Shown: positions 7,128-17,129, counted from the stretch's first letter. The stretch is DNA of 64,000 bases from Flavobacterium caeni (GCF_900101895.1 NZ_FMVF01000002.1:316451-380450); one strand, 5' to 3'. Program-made: numbers and translations. The notes: generated by a model not told the origin, from the letters alone.

Positions 7128-10100
7128 ATGAAGAAAGTAATCCTATTGGTTTTCCTGTTCTGTTTGGGCCCGATTACCGCTTTTGGCCAACAAATAAGCG
7201 GTACGGTATCCGACAAAACGGGTTTGCCGCTGCCTGGCGTCAACATAAATAGCGCTACGGGCAAGTCGGCTGTCACCGATTTTGACGGAAAGTTCAGCAT
7301 CGACGCCGCAGCAGGCGAGGGGCTGACATTCACGATGATTGGGTACGTCACGCAAAGCCTTCCCGCATCGGCAAATATGGCCGTTTCGATGCCCGAAGAA
7401 GAAAACAAACTCAACGAAGTAGTGGTCGTGGGTTACGGTACGCGAAAATTGGGAAGCATTACCGGGTCGGTGTCGTTGATCAAGTCGGCAGACATTGTCA
7501 AGACGCCCGCGCAGTCGGCTGTCCAAGCAATTCAAGGTAAGGCGGCGGGGGTCAACATTGTTGCCAACGATGAGCCAGGCGCTGCACCGTCGATAAGAAT
7601 TCGCGGATTGGGAACCATTCTCAATAGCCGGGATCCATTGTACATTATAAACGGTGTTGAAGCCTATGGTTTGAACGGCATCAGCCCGAACGACATAGAA
7701 AGTATCAATATTTTGAAAGATGCGTCATCCTTGGCCATTTATGGTCAAAAAGGAGCCAACGGCGTCGTGATTGTTACCACAAAGCGAGGTAAGCAAGGTG
7801 ATATCAAAGTCTCTTACGACAGCTACTTTGGGCAAAAGGATGTGTTGAAGAAAGTAAAGATGGCCGATTCTTATCGGTTCTCCTATTACAACAATTCGGC
7901 TTTGGGTGATGCAGATTACTTTAATATGAACAGCCAGCCCTACAGTACAGATTGGTTTGAGGAAATAACCCGAAAAGGAGAGGTTACCAATAATTCGGTC
8001 TCGATTACTGGCGCGACCGAGAAAACAAATTTCAGTTTTGGCGTAAGCCATTACACAGAAAGCGGTATTTTGTTGGGAACCGAATACAAGCGTACCAATT
8101 TCATCAATCGGAATGAGTACAAACTTGTAGATGACAAAGTAAAGATTTCGCATTTTGTAAATGGTTCAATAGAACACGGGACGCCAAAGCCGCTGAGTGC
8201 TTTTACCAATGCCTACAAACAGTCGCCTATTATGCCGGTCCGTTATCCGAACGGTAGGTGGGGCGTGCCATTGGTCAATCTTGCAACGGGGCAAAACGAT
8301 CTGAACGGTACGGCCTATAACAAGTACAACAACGTCGGCAATCCAGTCGCGCAGTTGACCAACACACATGATAAAAGTCGTCTGTTTACGTTGACTGCTA
8401 ATGTTGCGGCCGAAATAAAACTGTATAAGGACCTGACTTTTACCTCGAGTTTCGGATCGACGGCAAAATGGTATAAGGCCTACTCGTTTGTCCCGACAAG
8501 GGAAATATGGCTGTCGCAAAACCCTACAGAAGATGCAAGCGACTATGCAACGACACAGAGTGGGGCGCCGGTTAACTCGCTTTCGCAGACACGTGGCGAG
8601 GAGTTCGACTGGAACTGGGACAACTATCTTACTTATAAAAAGGAATGGGAGAAGCACGCGCTTACTGTGGTTGCAGGTATTTCAAGGACTACACGCGACA
8701 ACGACGAGTACTTACGGGTCATGCGCTATAATGTACCGGAGCAAAGAAATTACTGGTATTTGGATTTCTCATCGAGTAATGAAGAAGTCGCGCCCAAGAG
8801 TTTGATCACAAACAATCATTTGACGCCAATCGTTTCGTTGGCCTATTTCGGAAGGGTCGAATACGAATTCCTTGAGCGTTATCTGTTGACGGGTATTGTG
8901 CGTCGGGAAGGAATCAGCTCCTTTCAAGGCGACAAAAAATGGGCTGTATTCCCGTCGGTTTCTGCAGGATGGGTTGTTAGCAACGAAGCGTTCCTACGCG
9001 ATTCGAAAATAGTTACCAACCTGAAATTACGGGGAGGTTATGGGGAATTGGGTAACGGAAATGGCCCATCTTTCAATTTTACTTCTTTTACGCCAAATGT
9101 CAACTATCCGTTCGGGAATGGGCAAGTGATCAACCCGGGATCTTATATCGATGCGGCGGTCGACCCTAACCTGACATGGGAATCAATGAACGAGTTGGAT
9201 TTAGGTATTGATTTCGGGCTACTCGAAAACCGTCTAACAGGTACATTTGATTACTACAATCGCAAGTCAGAAAATTTAATTTTACCAGTACAGGTCCCTT
9301 ATGTTTTGTCTGAAGGCGAATCGTACGTCAATTCTGGCGAAATTACAAACAAAGGCATCGAATTGACCTTGCGTTGGGACGGCAAGATTGGTGATAATTT
9401 CACCTATTATATCGGCGGAAATCTCTCCAAGAACAAAAATGAGGTAAGCAAGATAGACAGTCCCTATTTTCAGAATTTTTCAGGGAGCGGAAGCTTGGGC
9501 AACGGCGAGTTTACGAAATTGGTCAAGTTGGGCGAGCCGCTGGGTAGTTTTTATGTATTTGAGCAAACCGGTTACGATTCGGGAGGCGTACCTACCTATC
9601 GTGACACCAATGGTGATGGGCGTTTGACAAGCGACGATCGAATCAACGCTGGAAGTTATATTCCCGATGTGACTTACGGATTCAATATCGGTTTCACCTA
9701 CCGCAATATCGATTTTTCTGCCGATGCCTACGGGGTAAGCGGGAATAAAATATACAATGGTAAAAAGGCACAGCGCTTTGGAGGTGAGAACATTGAATAT
9801 GATATCCTCGATGATTTTTGGACGCCTTCTAATCCGAACGCCGAAAATCCAAAACCTAACAATGACGTGCCAAGAGCGTCAACCTACTACATCGAAGACG
9901 GTTCCTTCTTGAGGATCAACAACATAACGTTGGGCTATACTTTGCCAAAAATGTTCGACAAACTGGACAAAGTACGTTTGTATGTCACGGCGGTCAATCC
10001 GTTCCTGTTTACCGAGTACTCGGGCTATTCGCCGGAGATTGTTGGCAACGAGAATGCCAATCCATTGCGTACTGCGGGGATTGAGCTCGATGCTTATCCA

Positions 10101-10142
10101 ACCAACAAAACATTCCTCGTGGGAGCCAATGTCAGTTTCTAA
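7128..10142 (+). CDS. SusC/RagA-family TonB-dependent outer membrane transporter
   Basis: 1004 residues. Imports oligosaccharides across the outer membrane using TonB energy. The chosen ATG at 7128 gives a clean signal peptide ending AFGQQ; an upstream TTG at 7095 would spoil it. A carboxypeptidase-D-like regulatory domain (ISGTVSDKTGLPLPGVN, about 22-95) is followed by the family hallmark NEVVVVGYGT, the plug domain (about 110-220) and a 22-stranded barrel to a C-terminal aromatic residue. It pairs with the SusD lipoprotein ten bases downstream. It is first in the PUL operon; the candidate operator lies just upstream. Confidence 0.97.
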   Translation: MKKVILLVFLFCLGPITAFGQQISGTVSDKTGLPLPGVNINSATGKSAVTDFDGKFSIDAAAGEGLTFTMIGYVTQSLPASANMAVSMPEEENKLNEVVVVGYGTRKLGSITGSVSLIKSADIVKTPAQSAVQAIQGKAAGVNIVANDEPGAAPSIRIRGLGTILNSRDPLYIINGVEAYGLNGISPNDIESINILKDASSLAIYGQKGANGVVIVTTKRGKQGDIKVSYDSYFGQKDVLKKVKMADSYRFSYYNNSALGDADYFNMNSQPYSTDWFEEITRKGEVTNNSVSITGATEKTNFSFGVSHYTESGILLGTEYKRTNFINRNEYKLVDDKVKISHFVNGSIEHGTPKPLSAFTNAYKQSPIMPVRYPNGRWGVPLVNLATGQNDLNGTAYNKYNNVGNPVAQLTNTHDKSRLFTLTANVAAEIKLYKDLTFTSSFGSTAKWYKAYSFVPTREIWLSQNPTEDASDYATTQSGAPVNSLSQTRGEEFDWNWDNYLTYKKEWEKHALTVVAGISRTTRDNDEYLRVMRYNVPEQRNYWYLDFSSSNEEVAPKSLITNNHLTPIVSLAYFGRVEYEFLERYLLTGIVRREGISSFQGDKKWAVFPSVSAGWVVSNEAFLRDSKIVTNLKLRGGYGELGNGNGPSFNFTSFTPNVNYPFGNGQVINPGSYIDAAVDPNLTWESMNELDLGIDFGLLENRLTGTFDYYNRKSENLILPVQVPYVLSEGESYVNSGEITNKGIELTLRWDGKIGDNFTYYIGGNLSKNKNEVSKIDSPYFQNFSGSGSLGNGEFTKLVKLGEPLGSFYVFEQTGYDSGGVPTYRDTNGDGRLTSDDRINAGSYIPDVTYGFNIGFTYRNIDFSADAYGVSGNKIYNGKKAQRFGGENIEYDILDDFWTPSNPNAENPKPNNDVPRASTYYIEDGSFLRINNITLGYTLPKMFDKLDKVRLYVTAVNPFLFTEYSGYSPEIVGNENANPLRTAGIELDAYPTNKTFLVGANVSF

Positions 10143-10152
10143 ACCCAAAGCC

Positions 10153-11610
10153 ATGAAAAAAATCAACTATATTTTTTTGGTCAAAGTACTTTTCTTTTGT
10201 GCTTTGCTAAGCTCGTGTGAGAGCGACCTTGAAGTCAGCCCGCAAGACAAAGTGAGTCTGGCCGACTTTCTGAACAACCCCGATAACGCCAAGCAATTGG
10301 TTAACGGCGTCTACAACAAGAATCTAGAATACAATATGCATGGTTTTTCTTGGATAGGGGTGTCGAGTATTACCAGTGATGATGCCGATAAAGGTTCGAC
10401 GCCCGGAGACAGCGGATCCGACAAAAATAGACTTGACGCACTGGATTTCATCTCGTCAAGCACTTCGTTCGACGACGTCTGGAAGGCGCGTTACCAAGGA
10501 ATAGGGAGGGCCAACAAAGCCCTGTTCTACCTCGACCAATTTACAATTGACCCTGTGTTAAAAAGCCGGTTGATCGGAGAGGTCAAGTTCATGCGCGCGC
10601 TGTGGTATTTTGATCTGGTACGTTGCTTTGGAGGTGTGCCAATCATTACCAGCGAAATCGACATCAACGATACAGAAGCGGTCAACAGTATTGTCTATAC
10701 GCGAAAGACCAAGGAAGAAACCTACGCCCAGATAGAAATCGATTTAGAGGATGCCGTCGACAGATTGCCACTCAAATCGCAGTACGCGCCAAGCGATATG
10801 GGACGGGTCACCAAAGGAGCTGCGCAAGGGCTTTTGGCCAAAGCCTATCTGTATCAAGGGAAATACCAACAAGCATTTGATATGGCAGGCGAAGTCATGA
10901 CTTCAGGGCAGTATGACCTTTTGCTGAGCTACGCTGAAGTTTGGAGACAAACGGGCGAGAATGGTGTGGAATCGGTTTTTGAGGTCCAAGCAACTTTGAC
11001 CAACGGGATTCAAGATTATACCAACGTGCAGGGCCCACGTGGAACACCCGATTTGGGATGGGGCTTTAATACGCCGTCCGAAAGCCTTTCAAACGCTTAT
11101 GAGCCAGGCGATTTACGTCGTGAGGCTACAATTATGTTTGTCCCGTCTACCTTATGGGACGGATTTATCGCACCAACAACCTGGACCAATCCGAGATACA
11201 ACTACAAAGCATACCAGAGCAGTATAGCCGAGGATTGGGACGGCAATAAAGGCGTAACCGCAAAAAACCTACGTATTCTTAAGTTCAGTGAAATCCTATT
11301 GATTAGGGCCGAAGCAGGATTCAGGATCGGCAACACCGGCGAAGCCCTCACGCAAATCAACCGTTTGCGAGATCGTGCCGGCCTCGACGACTTGGCCGCT
11401 ATCACATTGCAGGCGATATTCAAGGAACGACGTCTGGAAATGGCGATGGAACACGACCGTTGGTTTGATTTGGTTCGTACAGGACAGGCCCAGGCGGCGA
11501 TGACGGCAAACGGCAAGACCTTTACGCTGGGTGTCAACGAAGTATTTCCCATTCCTCTGAATCAAGTGATAGCCAGCGGCGGGCGTCTTGCGCAAAACAA
11601 TGGATATTAA
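10153..11610 (+). CDS. SusD/RagB-family nutrient-binding outer membrane lipoprotein
   Basis: 485 residues from the ATG at 10153; the start is fixed by the signal sequence and lipobox (LLSSC, then ESD). The protein is the surface lid that hands glycans to the SusC barrel. It shows the helical TPR-like SusD fold: DDVWKARYQGIGRANKAL near 110, and the C-terminal family signature in which a helix reading FKERRLEMAMEHDRWFDLVR precedes the end. It is separated from SusC by ten bases, so the two are surely co-transcribed. The sugar bound cannot be read from sequence because this family binds by shape and aromatic platforms. Confidence 0.96.
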   Translation: MKKINYIFLVKVLFFCALLSSCESDLEVSPQDKVSLADFLNNPDNAKQLVNGVYNKNLEYNMHGFSWIGVSSITSDDADKGSTPGDSGSDKNRLDALDFISSSTSFDDVWKARYQGIGRANKALFYLDQFTIDPVLKSRLIGEVKFMRALWYFDLVRCFGGVPIITSEIDINDTEAVNSIVYTRKTKEETYAQIEIDLEDAVDRLPLKSQYAPSDMGRVTKGAAQGLLAKAYLYQGKYQQAFDMAGEVMTSGQYDLLLSYAEVWRQTGENGVESVFEVQATLTNGIQDYTNVQGPRGTPDLGWGFNTPSESLSNAYEPGDLRREATIMFVPSTLWDGFIAPTTWTNPRYNYKAYQSSIAEDWDGNKGVTAKNLRILKFSEILLIRAEAGFRIGNTGEALTQINRLRDRAGLDDLAAITLQAIFKERRLEMAMEHDRWFDLVRTGQAQAAMTANGKTFTLGVNEVFPIPLNQVIASGGRLAQNNGY

Positions 11611-11659
11611 ACATTAAATATCAATAATTAACTTAATCTTAAATTTAAACATTAACATT

Positions 11660-12580
11660 ATGAAAACAATGAAATTAACAGGTTTCGCTTTAACCGCTGC
11701 ATTGGGCATCGGGTTGGTAAGTTGTTCAGACGACGACAACAACAACGGCTTCACCCAGCTTCCTCCGATTGGCGGCTATTATTCCGCTGACGAGGTAGGT
11801 GCAGCTGATCTATTGGCGTATTGGCCATTGAACGGAAACGGAACCGAAAGCAAGTCCAACACAGCGCCTAACAACACGCAAAACACGTCGTGGGTGTCAG
11901 GTATCAAAGGACAGGCGGCAAGCTTCAATACAGGATTTTTGGATTATCCGTCAATTCCAGCGTTGAATTCTCCAGAAGGTAGCATCACCATTAGCTGCTG
12001 GGCAAAAATCAGCAATACCAAATTGGTCGATGGTGGGCCAAGTAATATTTCGCCGATAGTCGCATTTTCAGGTGGTCCAAACACCAACATCGGTAATTTG
12101 GCGTTGTTTGGAAACACGCACGGTTTGGTTTCAAGCGACTCGATCCAAATCAAAGCCGAGTTCCACTTTGCGATGCCTGATGGGGTCACCGATTTTAACG
12201 GCGATTGTATCAACATGATCAAGCAAGAAAGTTGGATGGACGACACCCATACTTGGAACCCGAACAAAATTGGTGGTCAGTGGGCGCACATCGTATACGT
12301 TTACGACGGAAGCACAGCCAATAACAGAATTTACGTAAATGGCGTGAAAATTTCGAACTCTGCGTGGGAAAGCCGCAACAATGGCGACGCCATGCCTATG
12401 GACTTTTTCCAACCGACGCACCCTATGATCGGTGCCACACCGTCGGTGGCAAACGGAACCAATTCTGAGGCATGGAACGCAGCGCTCAAAGGCGATGTAG
12501 ACGAAGTTCGCGTTTGGAAAAAAGTACTGTCGCTGGCCGACATCAACTCGCTCTATCAACTGGAGTTGGCAGGAAGATAA
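11660..12580 (+). CDS. LamG/concanavalin-A-like lipoprotein, likely surface glycan-binding protein
   Basis: 306 residues with a signal sequence and lipobox (GLVSC) followed by an acidic DDDNNN tether, typical of surface-exposed flavobacterial lipoproteins. Residues about 50-300 form a LamG-like jelly roll (DLLAYWPLNGNGTESK at the start, VDEVRVWKKVLS at the end). No catalytic residues are evident. Its place right after SusD matches the SusE/SusF-type surface glycan-binding proteins of other PULs, so it probably captures polysaccharide at the surface. The binding specificity is unknown. Confidence 0.85.
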   Translation: MKTMKLTGFALTAALGIGLVSCSDDDNNNGFTQLPPIGGYYSADEVGAADLLAYWPLNGNGTESKSNTAPNNTQNTSWVSGIKGQAASFNTGFLDYPSIPALNSPEGSITISCWAKISNTKLVDGGPSNISPIVAFSGGPNTNIGNLALFGNTHGLVSSDSIQIKAEFHFAMPDGVTDFNGDCINMIKQESWMDDTHTWNPNKIGGQWAHIVYVYDGSTANNRIYVNGVKISNSAWESRNNGDAMPMDFFQPTHPMIGATPSVANGTNSEAWNAALKGDVDEVRVWKKVLSLADINSLYQLELAGR

Positions 12581-12591
12581 TTTTCATAAAC

Positions 12592-12622
12592 AACTGGCAG
12601 GTTTTCGAACCTGCCAGTTTCT
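12592..12622 (+). terminator. Strong hairpin between LamG lipoprotein and GH144 genes
   Basis: Perfect 12-bp stem AACTGGCAGGTT/AACCTGCCAGTT with a TTCG loop and a short T-rich tail (TTTCTTA). It lies inside the PUL, so it may end part of the transcripts or protect the 3' end of the SusC-SusD-LamG message, raising its level above the enzymes. Confidence 0.75.
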
Positions 12623-12652
12623 TAAATCACCATACCTAAAATTTATAATACC

Positions 12653-14035
12653 GTGCGATTACTAAAAATAATAGCGCTGTTGCCATTTGTTTTTTCGTGT
12701 TCGAGTTCATGCGATTCAAAAAATGAAGATGCAATCCAGCCTACCCCCACTTTACCCGACGAGCAGTTTACCGACGAGCAGTTGCTTGATATGGTCCAAA
12801 AAGATGCGTTAAAATACTTTTGGGACTATGCCGAACCCAATTCAAAATTGGCCCGGGAACGTTACCACGTCGACAATCCATCTTTGGACGCCAATATAGT
12901 AACCAGTGGTGGAGCTGGATTTGGCTTGATGACCATCATTGTGGGCGTCGAAAGAGGCTTCGTTGGTCGAGATGAAGCGGTATCGCGTATGGCTACGGCA
13001 CTAGGTTTTCTTGAAAATGCAGACCGGTTTCATGGGGCGTGGTCGCATTGGATTGATGGCACTACAGGACATGTGGTTCCATTTGGCAACGACGACGATG
13101 GCGGAGATTTGGTCGAGACATCATTCTTATGTCAGGCGCTTATCTGCGTGCGCGAATATTTCAAGGACGGTACGGCCGCCGAGCAAGCACTTGCCCAAAA
13201 AGCAGACATGCTTTGGAAGGGCGTCGACTGGACTTGGTATACAAGAGGCGGACAGAATGTGCTTTATTGGCATTGGTCGCCCAACTATGAATGGATCAAG
13301 AATTTCAAACTCGAAGGATATAATGAATGTTTGATTACCTACGTCATGGCTGCATCATCGCCTACACATCCGATCAGTACCGCTGCATATACCCAAGGAT
13401 GGGCGCGCAACGGGGCAATCCAACACGGAGGTAGCCGTTACGGAATACCGGTTATTTTTAGCTACAACGGATCACCGGGCAATGTAGGGCCTATGTTTTG
13501 GGCGCACTATTCTTACCTCGGACTTAACCCAATTGGGCTTACCGACCAGTATGCAGATTATGGTCAACTTACACAAAACCACACCAAAATCATGTATGAA
13601 TATTGCGTAGACAACCCCTACAACTGGAATGGCTATGGCGAAAACTGTTGGGGATTGACGGCGAGCTACACGCGCAACAGCAATGGGACCGTTGGCTATA
13701 CCGCCCATTCGCCAACCAACGACAGCAAAGGGGTCATTACGCCTACGGCTGCGCTTTCTTCGTTTCCTTATTTTCCCGAGGCCTGTATGAAGGCTTTGCG
13801 ACATTTTTATCAAGACAAGAAAGACGTTTTGATAGGACCGGCCGGACCATACGATGCATTTTCGCCGCACTATGATTGGGTTACCAAGCGCTACTTGGCT
13901 ATCGATCAGGGAACAATTGCCCCGATGATCGAAAATTATAGGACGGGCTTGCTATGGGACCTGTTCATGAACGCGCCGGAGGTCAAGGCAGGTTTGCAAA
14001 ATTTAGGGTTTAATTCTTCAACATACAATTTTTGA
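12653..14035 (+). CDS. GH144-type glycoamylase-like enzyme (putative endo-beta-1,2-glucanase), lipoprotein
   Basis: 460 residues with a GTG start. A hydrophobic segment and lipobox-like FSCSSSC place it as a lipoprotein. The body matches the glycoamylase-like domain (Pfam Glycoamylase, COG5368): LDMVQKDALKYFWDYAEP at the start of the alpha/alpha barrel and YGIPVIFSYNGSPGNVGPMF near 265-285. The characterized bacterial members founding family GH144 are endo-beta-1,2-glucanases, and the same Pfam domain occurs in cyclic beta-1,2-glucan synthases, hence the proposed substrate. Older annotations call it glucoamylase. Its stop overlaps the next start in ATGA. Family is confident, exact linkage is inference. 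Confidence 0.85.
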   Translation: MRLLKIIALLPFVFSCSSSCDSKNEDAIQPTPTLPDEQFTDEQLLDMVQKDALKYFWDYAEPNSKLARERYHVDNPSLDANIVTSGGAGFGLMTIIVGVERGFVGRDEAVSRMATALGFLENADRFHGAWSHWIDGTTGHVVPFGNDDDGGDLVETSFLCQALICVREYFKDGTAAEQALAQKADMLWKGVDWTWYTRGGQNVLYWHWSPNYEWIKNFKLEGYNECLITYVMAASSPTHPISTAAYTQGWARNGAIQHGGSRYGIPVIFSYNGSPGNVGPMFWAHYSYLGLNPIGLTDQYADYGQLTQNHTKIMYEYCVDNPYNWNGYGENCWGLTASYTRNSNGTVGYTAHSPTNDSKGVITPTAALSSFPYFPEACMKALRHFYQDKKDVLIGPAGPYDAFSPHYDWVTKRYLAIDQGTIAPMIENYRTGLLWDLFMNAPEVKAGLQNLGFNSSTYNF

Positions 14036-14742
14036 TGACTAGATTGTTTTGGTTGTTTTTTATGTTCCCTTTTTTGGTTTGGTCGCAAACCGAAACGAAA
14101 GGGAAATTCTCGACAGAGATAGCCTACAAAAAAAACTACGGGTACGTCTTGCAAAGCCCCGAAAACAAAAAAGACAAAAAGCCGCTGATCGTCTTCCTGC
14201 ATGGGTCGGGCGAAAAGGGCTCCGATTTAGAAAAGGTCAAGGTGCACGGGCCGCTCAAGTATGCCAAGACGCATCCAATCGATGCCTACCTACTGGCCCC
14301 GCAATGTCCCGACGGCGACTATTGGGATGCCGAAGCGTTGCACCGCTTGGTCCAAAAAATAGTGAAAGACAACAACATCGATCCCGCGCGCATTTACCTG
14401 ACGGGACTCAGCATGGGCGGATGGGGTGCCTGGAACCTTGCGATCGCGCATCCCGAAACGTTCGCGGCGTTGGTGCCGATTTGCGGTTTCGTCGACCGCG
14501 TGCCGATGATCGAAAACTGCAAGCTCGGGCGTTTACCGATCCGTGTATTCCACGGATTGCTCGACGATGTGGTGACGGTGGATTATTCGACCAACATTTA
14601 TAAGAAATTAAAGGCCTGTCCCGAATCGCAGGTCGAGCTGACCATATTTGACGATGCCAACCACGACAGTTGGACACGTGTGTACGACACCCCGGAGATT
14701 TACGAATGGATGCTCAAACAAACCAAACCAAACACCCGATGA
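14032..14742 (+). CDS. Secreted alpha/beta-hydrolase (esterase/dienelactone hydrolase-like)
   Basis: 236 residues with a signal peptide ending VWSQT. Alpha/beta-hydrolase fold of the phospholipase/carboxylesterase or polyhydroxybutyrate depolymerase-like kind: oxyanion region LIVFLHGSGEKG, nucleophile elbow GLSMGG (Ser127), acid near LLDDVV (about 178) and His211 in DANHDSW. Within a PUL such enzymes usually remove acyl groups from the glycan, so a deacetylase or desuccinylase role is plausible: bacterial beta-1,2-glucans are often substituted. Both ends overlap neighbours by ATGA (14032-14035 and 14739-14742), so it is translationally coupled to GH144 and GH3. Confidence 0.85.
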   Translation: MMTRLFWLFFMFPFLVWSQTETKGKFSTEIAYKKNYGYVLQSPENKKDKKPLIVFLHGSGEKGSDLEKVKVHGPLKYAKTHPIDAYLLAPQCPDGDYWDAEALHRLVQKIVKDNNIDPARIYLTGLSMGGWGAWNLAIAHPETFAALVPICGFVDRVPMIENCKLGRLPIRVFHGLLDDVVTVDYSTNIYKKLKACPESQVELTIFDDANHDSWTRVYDTPEIYEWMLKQTKPNTR

Positions 14743-17027
14743 AAAAAATAGTCCTTGTTGTTTTGCTGCTTACCGGCGTTGTGTCGTTCGCGCAAAAGAA
14801 AGACAAAAAAACACTCAAGCCCAAAGCCGAATTCGTAAACGAGCTGTTGTCTAAAATGACACTCGAAGAGAAAATCGGCCAGCTCAACCTGCCTACCTCG
14901 GGCGACATCACGACCGGGCAATCGGGCAGTTGGGATATTTCGAAAAAGATCGAAGAAGGTAAGGTAGGCGGGCTCTTCAACATCAAGGGCGTACAAAAAA
15001 TCGCGCAGGTACAAAAACTGGCCGTCGAGAAGAGCCGGCTCAAGATTCCGCTCGTTTTTGCGATGGACGTCATCCACGGGTACGAAACCGTGTTCCCGAT
15101 ACCGTTGGGGCTTTCGTGCAGTTGGGACCCCAAGCTGATCGAACAATCGGCGCGTATCGCTGCGCAAGAAGCCACCGCGGCGGGCATCAACTGGACGTTT
15201 TCGCCCATGGTCGATTTGTCGCGCGAGCCGCGTTGGGGCCGTGTCGCCGAAGGATCGGGCGAAGATCCGTACCTGAACAGTCGTATCGCCGAGGCCATGG
15301 TCAAGGGTTACCAGCAAGACGATTTGTCGAAAACCACGAGCATGCTCGCCTGCGTTAAGCATTTCGCGTTGTACGGCGCATCCGAAGCGGGCCGCGACTA
15401 CAATACCGTGGACATGAGCCGCATCAGGATGTACAACGAATACTTCCCACCGTACAAAGCCGCCATCGATGCGGGTGCGGGTTCGGTGATGGCATCGTTC
15501 AACGAAATCGACGGCATTCCGGCCACGGGCAACAAATGGTTGCTCACCGACGTGCTGCGCAACAAATGGGGCTTTAAGGGATTTGTTGTATCGGACTACA
15601 CTGGCATCAGCGAGATGATCGATCACGGGATGGGCGATTTGCAAGCCGTGTCGGCGCTTGCGCTCAACGCGGGCAACCACATGGACATGGTGAGCGAGGG
15701 CTACCTGACCACGCTCCAAAAATCGCTAAGCGAAGGCAAGATCACGATGGCGCAAATCGACAACGCCGCGCGACTGATCCTCGAAGCCAAATACGACCTC
15801 GGGCTGTTTGCCGATCCGTACAAGAACTGCGACGAAAAACGCGCCAACACCGAGATATTCACCCAAACCAACCGCGACATCGCGCGCAAGACCGCTGCGC
15901 AATCGTTTGTCTTGCTCAAGAACGACAAGCAAACGTTGCCCATCAAGAAAACCGGCACCATTGCGGTGATCGGGCCGCTGGCCGAAGCCAAGGAAAACAT
16001 GGGCGGTACGTGGAGCGTGGCTGGTAAATTCGAAACTTCGGTTTCGTTGGTAGCGGGAATGAAGACGGTGGCGCCCAAAGCCAAAATCGTGTACGCCAAG
16101 GGCAGTAACCTCGATTACGACGCCACGTTCGAAACCAACGCTACCATGTTCGGCAAGACGCTGCACCGCGACAACCGCACCGACAAACAACTTTTGGACG
16201 AAGCGCTGCAGGTGGCTTCGCAAGCCGATGTGATTGTAGCGGCCATCGGCGAGTCGGCGGAAATGTCGGGCGAGAGCAGCAGCCGTACCAACATCGAGAT
16301 CCCGCAAGCGCAAAAAGATTTGTTGCACGCGCTCGTCAAGACGGGCAAGCCGGTTGTTGTCGTGTTGTTCAACGGTCGTCCGCTGGTGCTGGTTGATGAG
16401 GAAAAATCGGTTCCGGCCATTTTGGATGTTTGGTTTGCCGGTTCCGAAGCGGGACTCGCCATTGCCGATGTGTTGTTCGGCGACGTCAATCCGTCGGGTA
16501 AACTCACAATGACGTTCCCGAGAAGCGTCGGCCAAATCCCGATCTATTACAACCACAAAAACACAGGCCGTCCGCTTGGAAACAAAGACGGCAAGTTCGA
16601 GAAATTCAAGACCAATTACCTCGACGAGCGCAACGAGCCGTTGTTCCCGTTCGGGTTTGGCTTGAGCTATACGACGTTCGCTTACGGCAACCTCAAGGTG
16701 TCGGCACCCAAAATCAATACGCGTGAAAAAGTGACCGTTTCGGTAGAAGTATCGAACACGGGAAGCGTCGATGGCGCCGAAGTGGTGCAGTTGTATGTAC
16801 GCGATCTCGTGGGTTCGGTGACACGTCCGGTGCGCGAGCTCAAAGGATTCGAAAAAGTGTTCCTCAAAAAAGGCGAAAAGAAAACGGTCGCGTTCGAACT
16901 TTCGGCCGCCGACCTGTCTTACTACGACAACGACATGAACAACATTGTGGAGCCCGGCCAGTTTACTGTTTTCGTGGGCGGAAGTTCCCAAGCCGAATTG
17001 CAACAGAATTTTGAGTTAGTTAAATAA
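14739..17027 (+). CDS. GH3 beta-glucosidase (BglX-like), periplasmic
   Basis: 762 residues from the ATG at 14739, which overlaps the previous stop and begins a signal peptide ending SFAQ. It has the standard three-part GH3 layout: a TIM barrel (about 40-370) with substrate-binding KHF and the nucleophile Asp286 in FVVSDYTG, an alpha/beta sandwich (about 400-620, with the AIGESAEMSGE segment likely holding the acid/base Glu), and a fibronectin III-like tail (about 665-760). It should release glucose from the non-reducing end of beta-gluco-oligosaccharides made by the GH144 enzyme. GH3 members beside GH144 genes are known to act on sophoro-oligosaccharides; other beta-linkages remain possible. 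Confidence 0.93.
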   Translation: MKKIVLVVLLLTGVVSFAQKKDKKTLKPKAEFVNELLSKMTLEEKIGQLNLPTSGDITTGQSGSWDISKKIEEGKVGGLFNIKGVQKIAQVQKLAVEKSRLKIPLVFAMDVIHGYETVFPIPLGLSCSWDPKLIEQSARIAAQEATAAGINWTFSPMVDLSREPRWGRVAEGSGEDPYLNSRIAEAMVKGYQQDDLSKTTSMLACVKHFALYGASEAGRDYNTVDMSRIRMYNEYFPPYKAAIDAGAGSVMASFNEIDGIPATGNKWLLTDVLRNKWGFKGFVVSDYTGISEMIDHGMGDLQAVSALALNAGNHMDMVSEGYLTTLQKSLSEGKITMAQIDNAARLILEAKYDLGLFADPYKNCDEKRANTEIFTQTNRDIARKTAAQSFVLLKNDKQTLPIKKTGTIAVIGPLAEAKENMGGTWSVAGKFETSVSLVAGMKTVAPKAKIVYAKGSNLDYDATFETNATMFGKTLHRDNRTDKQLLDEALQVASQADVIVAAIGESAEMSGESSSRTNIEIPQAQKDLLHALVKTGKPVVVVLFNGRPLVLVDEEKSVPAILDVWFAGSEAGLAIADVLFGDVNPSGKLTMTFPRSVGQIPIYYNHKNTGRPLGNKDGKFEKFKTNYLDERNEPLFPFGFGLSYTTFAYGNLKVSAPKINTREKVTVSVEVSNTGSVDGAEVVQLYVRDLVGSVTRPVRELKGFEKVFLKKGEKKTVAFELSAADLSYYDNDMNNIVEPGQFTVFVGGSSQAELQQNFELVK

Positions 17028-17053
17028 TTGAGTTTCATGTTTTTGTTTAAGTG

Positions 17054-17086
17054 ACCCTTCGGCACCCAATTGCCGAAGGGTTTTTT
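17054..17086 (+). terminator. Rho-independent terminator after GH3
   Basis: 11-bp stem ACCCTTCGGCA/TGCCGAAGGGT with a CCCAAT loop and six Ts. It separates the SusC-to-GH3 block from the GH97 gene, which probably has its own promoter or relies on readthrough. Confidence 0.9.
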
Positions 17087-17129
17087 ACAAAGCCACAGAT
17101 TGACTAACTTTGGATACAAATATTGGAAT

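Noticed and set aside
14700..17003. Minus-strand open frames over the GH3 gene
   Set aside because: The GH3 protein on the plus strand is complete and conserved; the reverse frames are compositional shadows.
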